A program made the position numbers and the translations under genes. A model generated the notes under the pieces. The model was not told the origin of the DNA, ran no database searches, and was given only the letters and a program-made list of their open reading frames with translations. Shown piece by piece: positions 26,434 to 34,472 of a stretch of DNA of 64,000 nt; position 1 is the stretch's first letter, and every line of letters starts with the position of its first letter. The DNA is from Paraglaciecola sp. L1A13 (GTDB lineage Bacteria; Pseudomonadota; Gammaproteobacteria; Enterobacterales; Alteromonadaceae), in NCBI RefSeq assembly GCF_009796745.1, contig NZ_CP047024.1, forward strand, positions 372,001 to 436,000, given 5' to 3'.

Positions 26434-27690
26434 GTGGTGAAATACGGCGTAAACTTTATGTACAGGTATAGCCCTTACTATTTAATCGGCTTTATTAACG
26501 CCTGCGTTATGGCGTGCTTTATCCCTGTCATGTCTTTGTATGCATACCGGTATCTCGGTGCAAACTCTGCGCAACTGAGTGTGTTGTTGGGCGGATATTC
26601 CCTTAGCAGTATTTTTTACGCTACTGTTATTTCTAGAATTGTGGAGCGTCTCGGCGGACACAAGATTTGGCTGCTGGGTACCAGCCTGATGGCCAGTTGC
26701 GCAGTATGGCTTTTAAGTAGCACGCAAAATTATCTGTTTGCTGCGCTTATCATGATAACCCTGTTTGCCCCGTTTCATGCATCAACGTCGCTATTAATGG
26801 GATTGGCGTTTCGATATTTTCCAGAAGAACAAATGACCACGGTAAATGCGCGGTTAATGGCAACAATCAGCGCTGCGTGGGTAGTGTGCCCAAGTGTGGC
26901 ATTTTATATGACTGAACACCTCGGGTTTAACGTGTTTTTTTATGCCCTTGGGGCGGTGTTAATACTACTCGCTCTGTTGTTTTGTTATTTGCCTGTCTCT
27001 GACAACGCTATAGCGGTAGATTTGAATAGTTGCGCCGAACTGCATAGGCAGGCTTGCGAAGTAAAGTCAGGCGATCTGGTTTACCCACCCACTAAAACGG
27101 TCAATGGCATTATGGACTACGCATACTTATGGCCACCAATACTGCTTTTCACGTTACTCAGTTTTGCCATTAATTTGTATCAACATCTGTTGCCAGTCTA
27201 TTTTGTTGAGGAAGGACTGTCTGTTAGTCTGGTTGGGGGGCTTTTTATGAGCGCAGCGATCGTTGAAATTAGCTTAATTATGCGCTGCCCTAGTTTACTT
27301 TCTCGTTTCTCGTACCATCAGCTATTTATTGTCGCGAGCCTTGTCGGTATTACTTTCTTTGTGCTGTTGCCTGTTAGTCAAAACACGTCATATTTATTTT
27401 TACTGCAAATTCTAAAAGCCATCATGTACGGAATTATGGCAGGGCTAGGCGTGAATTTATTACAACGTTTACTGCCTAGCGAACCCACTTTTGCCGCAAC
27501 GCTGTATCAAAACGCATTTGCCATGGGAATGCTGCTGGCCGGGTTTGCTACTGGGGTGGCAGTTGAATACCTGCCGCCCCAGGGGCTATTCAGCATTAGC
27601 GCGTTTGTGGTCATGTTGTGCTTAATTATGTTGTCACTTTTTAGGCGCGCCTTTACTGTAGCCGAGCCTCCTGGTGATATTAAAGGCTGA
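26434..27690 (+). CDS. Major facilitator superfamily transporter
   Basis: A 418-residue transporter with about 12 hydrophobic segments. A central hydrophilic loop (about 190-225, SDNAIAVDLNSCAELHRQAC) separates the two halves. It resembles the sugar-efflux (SetA) or nucleoside-symporter type of MFS proteins; the substrate is unknown. The start is uncertain: GTG at 26434, a second GTG at 26437, or ATG at 26458. A GAAGGAAG stretch at 26414-26421 favours one of the GTG starts. Its end overlaps the convergent GGDEF gene by 11 bases. Confidence 0.82.
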   Translation: MVKYGVNFMYRYSPYYLIGFINACVMACFIPVMSLYAYRYLGANSAQLSVLLGGYSLSSIFYATVISRIVERLGGHKIWLLGTSLMASCAVWLLSSTQNYLFAALIMITLFAPFHASTSLLMGLAFRYFPEEQMTTVNARLMATISAAWVVCPSVAFYMTEHLGFNVFFYALGAVLILLALLFCYLPVSDNAIAVDLNSCAELHRQACEVKSGDLVYPPTKTVNGIMDYAYLWPPILLFTLLSFAINLYQHLLPVYFVEEGLSVSLVGGLFMSAAIVEISLIMRCPSLLSRFSYHQLFIVASLVGITFFVLLPVSQNTSYLFLLQILKAIMYGIMAGLGVNLLQRLLPSEPTFAATLYQNAFAMGMLLAGFATGVAVEYLPPQGLFSISAFVVMLCLIMLSLFRRAFTVAEPPGDIKG

Positions 27691-28663
27691 TGCTAATTCT
27701 ATTTCGGCCATCGGCTTTAGCGCGATATAAGGCGGTGTCAGCGGCACAAATTAAGGCTTCAGTGGTACGAAACTGCCCGCCGAACTCAGTAGCAATGCCT
27801 TGACTGACACTGACCCTGAAATTTGCAGGTAAGCCCAAATCGCTAAAAGTAAGGGTATTAATCTGTTGTTGAATGTCTTTAGCAACAATGTCAGCACTGG
27901 CGCTTTTAAAGCGCGGCAGAATTACGGCAAATTCTTCTCCGCCATAGCGTGCTGCTAAGCTGTCATTGGCGGGAAGGCAGTCTTGTATCGTCTTAGCAAT
28001 CCTCTGTAAGCATTTATCTCCATTGACGTGGCCAAACTGATCGTTAAATAATTTGAAATAATCCACATCAATCAAAATTAAGCTTATGGGTTGGGTATTG
28101 TTGAGGCACTCGAGCCAACTTTTCTCTAATTTTTTTTCAAGGTTGTGGCGATTGGCTAAGCCAGTTAAGTGATCAGTGGATGCCAATCTGCGTAGTTCGC
28201 TGTACTCTGATTTGTGTTTAGATAAGTTGTGGATAACGCCCACAAACAATGGTGCGGAATGCGTAATCGATGTAGGCAGGCAAGATACAGATAAATCGGC
28301 TTCCAACCATGTACTATCACAGCGCGTAATAAGTACTTCCTTGGGGCCATGATTTAAGGCTAAATCGGGATTGCGTTGCCAATTCAAAAATAAATATTCA
28401 TATTGTTCTCGATAACGTTCGTGAAGAAAGGTAAACCATTTTTGTCCTACAAGAGATTCTTGTGGTGCACCGAAAAATTTTGCCGCAAGCGGGTTTATCA
28501 TTTCAATTACGCCATCTCTATCTACGATAAAAATAGCCTCAGCTATTACGTTCGCCATTCTGCTAAACGCCGTCATCTTTTCATTTAATAAAGGGACCGA
28601 AAAAGTATCTAGCAATGAAGATATTTTAGGCGTTTTATCGTTCGATTTTTTTGAGTTTGACAT
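27680..28663 (-). CDS. PAS-GGDEF diguanylate cyclase
   Basis: A 327-residue cytoplasmic protein. A PAS domain (about 30-150, with AEAIFIVDRDGVIEMINPLA and FFGAPQESLVGQKW) precedes a GGDEF domain (about 165-325) with ARYGGEEFAVILPR and TDHLTGLANRHNLE. The GGEEF variant is fully active in known cyclases; the RxxD inhibitory site is absent (PAND). It should make c-di-GMP in response to a PAS ligand. The start at 28663 is chosen for its AAGGAAG site; an in-frame ATG 48 bases earlier lacks one. A GAAGGT direct-repeat site lies about 75 bases upstream. Confidence 0.9.
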   Translation of the reverse strand: MSNSKKSNDKTPKISSLLDTFSVPLLNEKMTAFSRMANVIAEAIFIVDRDGVIEMINPLAAKFFGAPQESLVGQKWFTFLHERYREQYEYLFLNWQRNPDLALNHGPKEVLITRCDSTWLEADLSVSCLPTSITHSAPLFVGVIHNLSKHKSEYSELRRLASTDHLTGLANRHNLEKKLEKSWLECLNNTQPISLILIDVDYFKLFNDQFGHVNGDKCLQRIAKTIQDCLPANDSLAARYGGEEFAVILPRFKSASADIVAKDIQQQINTLTFSDLGLPANFRVSVSQGIATEFGGQFRTTEALICAADTALYRAKADGRNRISISL

Positions 28664-29208
28664 CGTTCTTCCTTGTTTTGCGTTGTCACGCTGATGTTTG
28701 ATGGCAAACACTTTATTAAACTAAAGTCTCTAATACCTTCTGCTAACCTTCCTTTTTTAAGTTATTGATTTGTAGGTTTTTATTTTGTTTTTAGATTGGT
28801 TCGGGCAGGTTGTTTTTTATGCTTTCAAGCTTTACGAAAACGGTCATGCTGTAGCGGTAGAAAATCTCAAGGCTAAAATTGCTATAGATTGGCGCACAGA
28901 ATCACCGGCACAATGATTCAAAAGTGCAATGTCATGTTCTTATTTGAAGTAGCTATAAAGTGCGGTGCAGTTAAAAGACAATATTTCGTCCCGTATTAAT
29001 ATTGCGCATTATGTGTAATATTTTTAATACTTGTCACATTTCACATTTATTATATAAAAATCAATATTAAACAATTACTTAAGAACATTTTTAGGTCATC
29101 GGATATAGTGCTAATAAAAAAAATATAAATTTAATTTTGTTTTAAGGTTCCGTTTTTAGCGTCTTAAGCGTTAGGGCATATAGGATACGACTAAAAAGGA
29201 GACAAACG
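28664..29208. other. Intergenic region, 545 bases
   Basis: It separates the minus-strand cyclase from the FecI-like gene. It contains the GAAGGT repeat site at 28735-28752. The stretch 28815-28914 reads as coding-like protein (YAFKLYENGHAVAVENLKAK and onward to a TGA), perhaps a decayed gene, but it has no recognised family. The rest is very AT-rich; the sigma gene has AAAAGGAGAC just upstream of its GTG. Confidence 0.45.
28735..28752 (-). promoter_or_regulatory. Candidate regulator site, GAAGGT direct repeat (copy A)
   Basis: On the minus strand it reads GGAAGGT-TAGC-AGAAGGT, two hexamers GAAGGT spaced 11 bases, about one helical turn, which is the pattern of OmpR-type response-regulator sites. 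It lies about 75-90 bases before the cyclase ATG and is set in a longer conserved block that reappears at 37930. Confidence 0.45.
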
Positions 29209-29781
29209 GTGTCAGTTGCACAACATATTAACAACCGTGATCTCCGAATTTATGTAGAAGATAACGATCTGAGTGAAGCTCAGCGGGCATTAATTACGGA
29301 TTTATTTAATCAACATAACGATACTCTGTTACGTTTTTTACGCGCGCGTTTACCATCGGACTCAGATGCCCATGAAGTTGCACAAGAAGCCTATGTTAGG
29401 TTACTTGATCTGGATAAACCGGGAGCAATTAGCTACTTACGTGCTTATCTTTTTAAGACTGCGTCGAATTTAGCAGTGGATCATTTGCGCTCTGCGCAAC
29501 GGGCTAGTCGGTATCGGCCAATGACATTTTTTAAAGAAGAAGCTCCTTCGGAAGAACATGTCGCTTTAGTAAATGAAAAAATGAGATTGATGAATGGATT
29601 TGTGAATGAGCTGCCAGCTAAATGTCGCAAAGTATTCATGTTAAGTCGTTATCACGATATGACGACTAATGAAATTGCTCAGTTAATGCGGTTGTCAGAC
29701 CGAATGGTCAGAAAGTATCTGGTTCGCGCAACCGAACATTGTCAAATGCGTTTGGAAGAAGCGACCGGAGGTGGTCAGTGA
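29209..29781 (+). CDS. FecI-like ECF sigma factor
   Basis: A 190-residue sigma factor. The region-2 core is HEVAQEAYVRLLDLD with NLAVDHLRSAQR, and region 4 has LPAKCRKVFMLSRYHDMTTNEIAQLMRLSDRMVRKYL. These match FecI-type sigma factors that respond to outer-membrane transport through a FecR partner. It starts at GTG 29209 with AAAAGGAGAC 5 bases upstream and overlaps the FecR-like gene by 4 bases (GTGA). Its likely target is the TonB receptor two genes downstream. Confidence 0.9.
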   Translation: MSVAQHINNRDLRIYVEDNDLSEAQRALITDLFNQHNDTLLRFLRARLPSDSDAHEVAQEAYVRLLDLDKPGAISYLRAYLFKTASNLAVDHLRSAQRASRYRPMTFFKEEAPSEEHVALVNEKMRLMNGFVNELPAKCRKVFMLSRYHDMTTNEIAQLMRLSDRMVRKYLVRATEHCQMRLEEATGGGQ

Positions 29782-30908
29782 AAGATGAAAAAACCTTAGA
29801 GCCCCTGCATGAGGCAACACTATGGTACTACACCATTAAGGATCCAGAAGTTACTGAGCAGGCCATAGTCGATTGGCTTTCTTGGCTACAAGCCAGTGAG
29901 GAGAATACGCAAGCATTTGAGAAAGTTGAACAGCTTATGCAATTGACCACTCAAGCGAAAGAGATTGATTGGCCAGACGATAATGAGTTGTTAGATGATG
30001 ACTATGATGGTGACATTAGTGTCCAGCAGTGGCGTTTGAATCAAAGGGGTTGGCGAAAATGGTATAGGATTTTCTTAGATTTTAAATTACCGGCTAAAAA
30101 AAATCTCTTACCCTCATTTGCCTTATCAGTCATGGCATTTGCTTTATTCGTTTTACTAAGCGCTCACATGCCTAACTTGGGCGAAAGTGATATTGCCGTA
30201 TCAGTACATGAAACGGCATCTGGCCAGCATGAACGAATAGAGCTCGATGATGGTTCAGTCATTACGCTGGGTGCCCAAAGTTTGATTTCAGTCGCATATA
30301 GTGAAGAGCAAAGAAAAGTACTTTTAGAACGAGGCGAGGCTTACTTCGACGTAGCTAAAGATCCTAATCGACCTTTTGTAGTGGGTTCGGGTAGTCGCAC
30401 AGTTACTGCTGTAGGTACTGAGTTTAACATTATGCGCCAGTCTGAACGAGTGGTAGTAACTGTGGCTGAAGGCAAAGTATTAGTTGAACCTAAATCCAAG
30501 CCATCCTCAGTCCCTAGGATTATTAAAGCGTTTAAAAAGAAGTACGGTAATACGAATACATTTTTACTTGCTGAACAGCAACTGACGTATAACGACGATA
30601 CGATTTCTGAGGTTGAACCAGCAAATTCGAAGACTGTTACATCTTGGAGAGAAGGAAGCTTGCAGTACTTAACTGAGAAGCTGAAGTTTGTTGTTGAAGA
30701 TATCAATCGTTATTCAGAGCATCCCATTAGAATCGGTGACGAACAGGTTGGCAACCAAGCTTATTCGGGAACGGTGTATACCGACCGTATAGAAAACTGG
30801 TTAGACAGTATTTCGCAGGCATTTCCAATAAAGGTTTTAAGTCATAATAATGGTGACATTGTATTGGTCACTGATACCACCAGAATAAAAAATAGTTCTG
30901 TTAATTAA
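29778..30908 (+). CDS. FecR-like anti-sigma/signal-transducing protein
   Basis: A 376-residue single-pass membrane protein. The cytoplasmic N-terminus (about 1-110) has the FecR N-domain (EQAIVDWLSWLQASEENTQAF), then a transmembrane helix near residues 115-135 (SFALSVMAFALFVLLSAHM). The periplasmic FecR domain follows (RIELDDGSVITLGAQSLISV, RGEAYFDVAKDPNRPFVV, VGTEFNIM), and the C-terminal STN-interacting part ends it. It starts at GTG 29778, overlapping the sigma stop. It relays ligand binding from the receptor STN domain to the sigma factor. Confidence 0.9.
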   Translation: MKDEKTLEPLHEATLWYYTIKDPEVTEQAIVDWLSWLQASEENTQAFEKVEQLMQLTTQAKEIDWPDDNELLDDDYDGDISVQQWRLNQRGWRKWYRIFLDFKLPAKKNLLPSFALSVMAFALFVLLSAHMPNLGESDIAVSVHETASGQHERIELDDGSVITLGAQSLISVAYSEEQRKVLLERGEAYFDVAKDPNRPFVVGSGSRTVTAVGTEFNIMRQSERVVVTVAEGKVLVEPKSKPSSVPRIIKAFKKKYGNTNTFLLAEQQLTYNDDTISEVEPANSKTVTSWREGSLQYLTEKLKFVVEDINRYSEHPIRIGDEQVGNQAYSGTVYTDRIENWLDSISQAFPIKVLSHNNGDIVLVTDTTRIKNSSVN

Positions 30909-30949
30909 AGTTTTAAGTTCCGTTCTTGTTTGTTTTTCCGTCTTAGTCG

Positions 30950-30984
30950 GTAGCTGTCATTTATTAAAGTTAAATGACAGCTAC
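30950..30984. repeat. Perfect 14-base inverted repeat between fecR and receptor
   Basis: GTAGCTGTCATTTA, a TTAAAGT loop, then TAAATGACAGCTAC. The arms are perfect and long. No T-tract follows, so it is more likely an mRNA-processing or stability stem, or an operator, than a standard terminator. It lies in the 103-base gap before the receptor gene. Confidence 0.75.
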
Positions 30985-31011
30985 TGAACCTATAAATCAA
31001 AAATAATTAAA

Positions 31012-34000
31012 ATGGTGGAAAATCACATGCGACAACTAAATAAAGGGAAATTCAATAGGAAGCTCTCTATAGCACTCTCAGTCTTAATTCCTTCCTTGAT
31101 GTTCACAGTTGATGCTAACGAATTAAATAAATCCATCGAGTTTAATATTCCAGCGCAATCATTGGATGCAGCATTATTAGCATTTTCAAAGCAATCAGGT
31201 GTGCAACTAGCCGTTCAAACAAACATTATTGAAGGGGTCAATATACAAGGCGTGATGGGTCAGAAAATGAGCTCTGAAGCTCTCAGTGCATTACTAAGTA
31301 ATACTGGGCTCACCTATACGATTATTGGTGATGACACGGTCGCTATTTCTGAACTCGATGGTAGTAAACCATTGGGAAAGTCCCAACTGGCGTCCAACAG
31401 CCAGACGAGGATGTCAGTAGAGACAGGCCAGAATGAGTCTACAAATACTAACCTCATTAGCGATAAAGAGGCGAAAGTAGAAAGAATTGCGGTCGTTGGT
31501 TCTAAGATTGGTAATTTGCGTACTGAGGCCGCGCTGCCGGTCGCGGTATTCGATCAAGATGCAATTGATGCCATCGGTGCTGGGGACGGTAATGAACTGG
31601 TTAGAAGTATGCCTCAGATGGGGGATATGACCTGGAATGAGTCATGGATACCAGGCAGTAGTAACGCGGCTCGAGGAGATACCGGCTCTCTTAATCTTAA
31701 AAACTTAGGTGCTTCTAACACATTATTGTTAATTAATGGTCGCCGTTCGGTTATTCACCCAACTACATCAACAGTAGATAACAGTATGTCTACAACTACT
31801 TTCAATACAAATGCCATTCCTATGTACGGCCTTGACCGAGTTGAAGTGTTGTTAGATGGCGCTGCGGCAATTTATGGCTCTGACGCCATTGCGGGTGTAG
31901 TCAATATAGTGACCAATAAGGAGATTAACGGCGCTGGCATAAAACTGAAATACGGCGCCGCCCCCGGTACTAATCGCTCAGATACCGACTTAACGGGCTA
32001 TTGGGGGACGGATTTTGATAGCGGTAGAGGCAATGTTTCTATGATGTACAATTTGTCTCATAGAGAACCGCAATATACTTCTGATCAATGGTATACGGCA
32101 ACCAGTGACCATAGAGGATTTTTAAACGGTACTGATCTTGAAGGAACCGCCGCTCTTGACCTGCGAAGCACCTATACTCCGTGGGGAAATTTTGTCTCTC
32201 CAAACGGTCAGATTTTTCAAAATGGTAATGCCATCAGCAGTACAGCAGGCTACTTTCACACTGAATTGAGTGACTCACAGAATTGCGCTACTGAATCTTC
32301 AGGTGGTGTTTGTTTTGCTTCAGGCTCTGCGTCTGATGATTATAAATATGATGCATCAAAAGAAAATACCTACCTGACTCCCAAAGTCGATCGTATGAAC
32401 ATCTTTACCAATTTTACTTATCAATTGATGGCTGATTTAGAGCTATTCGGAGAGTTATCGCTATATAAAGCAAAAACCGAATACGTCACCGGATCTGGAT
32501 TGTTCTCGGTTAATCAACCCGTCTATATTCCTGCTGATGCTTATTATAATCCTCTAGGAGCAATGTATTTAGCGGACGGCACGACTAACCCTAATCGCCT
32601 TGTTAATCTAAATAATGTCTCTGAAGAAGGGACTGCGGTGCAATTGCGTAATTATAGATTTGCCGATGGGGGTGTCAGAGGGGTGGATGTAGACAACATG
32701 CAGACGCGATTCTTAGTCGGTTTGAAAGGTTGGACTAATAACGATTTTGAATGGGAATCGGCGGTGTTGTACTCCCAAGGTAAATCGATAGACAAGTCTG
32801 AAGGCTACAGTGTGTCGAAAATTGTAGATGCACTCTCTGGTACTACCGCTGACGCATATAATCCCTTTGCTGGAGGTTCCCTTACTTCCACTAGTTATGG
32901 GGATGACACGGTTAATTCACAGGATATTATCGATTCCTTTACCGCATGGACAAAACGAGAAAGTACTTCAGAGTTAGCTTCTTGGGATTTTAAGGTTAAT
33001 AAGTCTGATATCTTTAATTTACCTGCAGGCGAGGTTGGTTTTGCTGCCGGTATTGAGGTGCGGTATGAGTCACTCAAAGATGACCGAGACCCACTCGTCG
33101 ATGGCTCGGCTCCTTATACTGACTGGTATACAGGTACCGTTTATGACAGTGACTTGGCTGGCAGTAGCCCTACGCCAGACTCATATGGAAGCCGAAATGT
33201 TAAAACTGCTTATTTAGAGTTTGCTGTGCCGCTTATCGCAGAAGATTTTAATATCCCACTAATACAGTCGTTAGATATGCAGTTAGCGGCACGTTATGAA
33301 AGTTACAGTGATGTAGGCGACATCTCTACACCTAAAGTTGCATTAGCGTGGACAGTAACAGATGACCTTATGTTTAGAGGCTCTTGGTCAGAGGGGTTTA
33401 AAGCGCCTAATCTTGAAGTACTAAATGCTGGCGAGATGGCTCGTTACCTTACTTTCCCTGATTATATCTATTGTGAGGCTGCGTTGAGATCTGAGCAAAT
33501 AAACAGCTATGCTGAATGTACGGATTCTTATGCGGTAACGTGGCATATGAAAGGTAATGACCAACTGAAGCCTGAAACATCCGAAAACGTCTCGATTGGC
33601 GCGGTATTCACGCCGCAGTTTTTGCCAGATGACTGGGGAAGCGTGAAGCTAACAGTCGACGCGTGGCGCATTCAAATCGAAGATCAAATAGGTGTGACGC
33701 CCACTCTCGATGTCATCATAAATGACTTATATCTTCGTACTATTCAAGATTCCTCAGATTCAAGAGTGTTTAGAGCTGATCCCAGCAGCGATGATATTGC
33801 TCGATTTGCTGGTACAGGTTTAGAGCCCGTTGGTGAAATCCAATACGTCCAAACTGATTACTCTAACCTTAATTCTCTAGAGGCGCGCGGATTAGACTTT
33901 AGTGTGGATTGGAGTTCGACGAAAACGCAATATGGCTCATTTTCGTTTAATTTTGCTGCATCTAAGTTATTGAACTTCAAACAAGCTTTAACGCAAGAAA

Positions 34001-34410
34001 TGCAAAATGCGAAAGCTGCTCAAGATGCCGGTCTACTTGATAGCTATATCGTTATCGGTACGGCTGATGAAGTCGGCCAAAACGGAGCGAAGCCCGAATG
34101 GAAAGCGAGCAGCAGATTTATTTGGCGCTATGAAGACTTTGTTTATCGTTTATCTGCTCAGTACACAGGGAGTGTGCTCGACGGTAAATATGCCAGTGGT
34201 CTAGATTTTGAAGTTCCTTCTGTAACAACTTGGAATACATCGGCTCAGTATCAATTCGATGAATCGATTTTAGGTGGCATTATCGCCGAGGTAGGAGTGA
34301 GAAATCTCTTTGATAAAGAGCCTCCCTTAAACGCATCGGGCAATTATTTAGCTAGCTTGTATTTACCTTATTCTCGTTATTTTTACGCGAGTATTGAAAA
34401 GAAATTTTAA
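31012..34410 (+). CDS. TonB-dependent transducer with STN domain
   Basis: A receptor of up to 1132 residues. The signal peptide region is followed by an STN domain (about 38-110, IEFNIPAQSLDAALLAFSKQ, with LSNTGLTYTIIGDDTVAI), then the TonB box region (VERIAVVGSKI), plug and a very large barrel ending in ASIEKKF. The STN domain marks it as a FecA-like transducer that signals to the FecR/FecI pair just upstream. The start may be ATG 31012 or ATG 31027; both are close to GGTGGA. Barrel composition resembles receptors for peptides or carbohydrates rather than siderophores, but this is a weak inference. Confidence 0.92.
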   Translation: MVENHMRQLNKGKFNRKLSIALSVLIPSLMFTVDANELNKSIEFNIPAQSLDAALLAFSKQSGVQLAVQTNIIEGVNIQGVMGQKMSSEALSALLSNTGLTYTIIGDDTVAISELDGSKPLGKSQLASNSQTRMSVETGQNESTNTNLISDKEAKVERIAVVGSKIGNLRTEAALPVAVFDQDAIDAIGAGDGNELVRSMPQMGDMTWNESWIPGSSNAARGDTGSLNLKNLGASNTLLLINGRRSVIHPTTSTVDNSMSTTTFNTNAIPMYGLDRVEVLLDGAAAIYGSDAIAGVVNIVTNKEINGAGIKLKYGAAPGTNRSDTDLTGYWGTDFDSGRGNVSMMYNLSHREPQYTSDQWYTATSDHRGFLNGTDLEGTAALDLRSTYTPWGNFVSPNGQIFQNGNAISSTAGYFHTELSDSQNCATESSGGVCFASGSASDDYKYDASKENTYLTPKVDRMNIFTNFTYQLMADLELFGELSLYKAKTEYVTGSGLFSVNQPVYIPADAYYNPLGAMYLADGTTNPNRLVNLNNVSEEGTAVQLRNYRFADGGVRGVDVDNMQTRFLVGLKGWTNNDFEWESAVLYSQGKSIDKSEGYSVSKIVDALSGTTADAYNPFAGGSLTSTSYGDDTVNSQDIIDSFTAWTKRESTSELASWDFKVNKSDIFNLPAGEVGFAAGIEVRYESLKDDRDPLVDGSAPYTDWYTGTVYDSDLAGSSPTPDSYGSRNVKTAYLEFAVPLIAEDFNIPLIQSLDMQLAARYESYSDVGDISTPKVALAWTVTDDLMFRGSWSEGFKAPNLEVLNAGEMARYLTFPDYIYCEAALRSEQINSYAECTDSYAVTWHMKGNDQLKPETSENVSIGAVFTPQFLPDDWGSVKLTVDAWRIQIEDQIGVTPTLDVIINDLYLRTIQDSSDSRVFRADPSSDDIARFAGTGLEPVGEIQYVQTDYSNLNSLEARGLDFSVDWSSTKTQYGSFSFNFAASKLLNFKQALTQEMQNAKAAQDAGLLDSYIVIGTADEVGQNGAKPEWKASSRFIWRYEDFVYRLSAQYTGSVLDGKYASGLDFEVPSVTTWNTSAQYQFDESILGGIIAEVGVRNLFDKEPPLNASGNYLASLYLPYSRYFYASIEKKF

Positions 34411-34418
34411 GCTTTTTC

Positions 34419-34449
34419 AGTGCTTACTGGTTAACAGTAAGCACTTTTC
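34419..34449 (+). terminator. Intra-operon terminator or attenuator hairpin
   Basis: AGTGCTTACTG and CAGTAAGCACT are perfect 11-base arms around GTTAA, followed by TTTTC. It lies 9 bases after the receptor stop and 27 bases before the ATG of the amidohydrolase gene, so it probably reduces read-through into it. Confidence 0.8.
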
Positions 34450-34472
34450 TGCATTTTAAAATAGAGCATCAA

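Noticed and set aside
28815..28914. Coding-like stretch ending at a TGA (YAFKLYENGHAVAVENLKAK)
   Set aside because: No start, no family and very short; kept only as a note in the intergenic entry.
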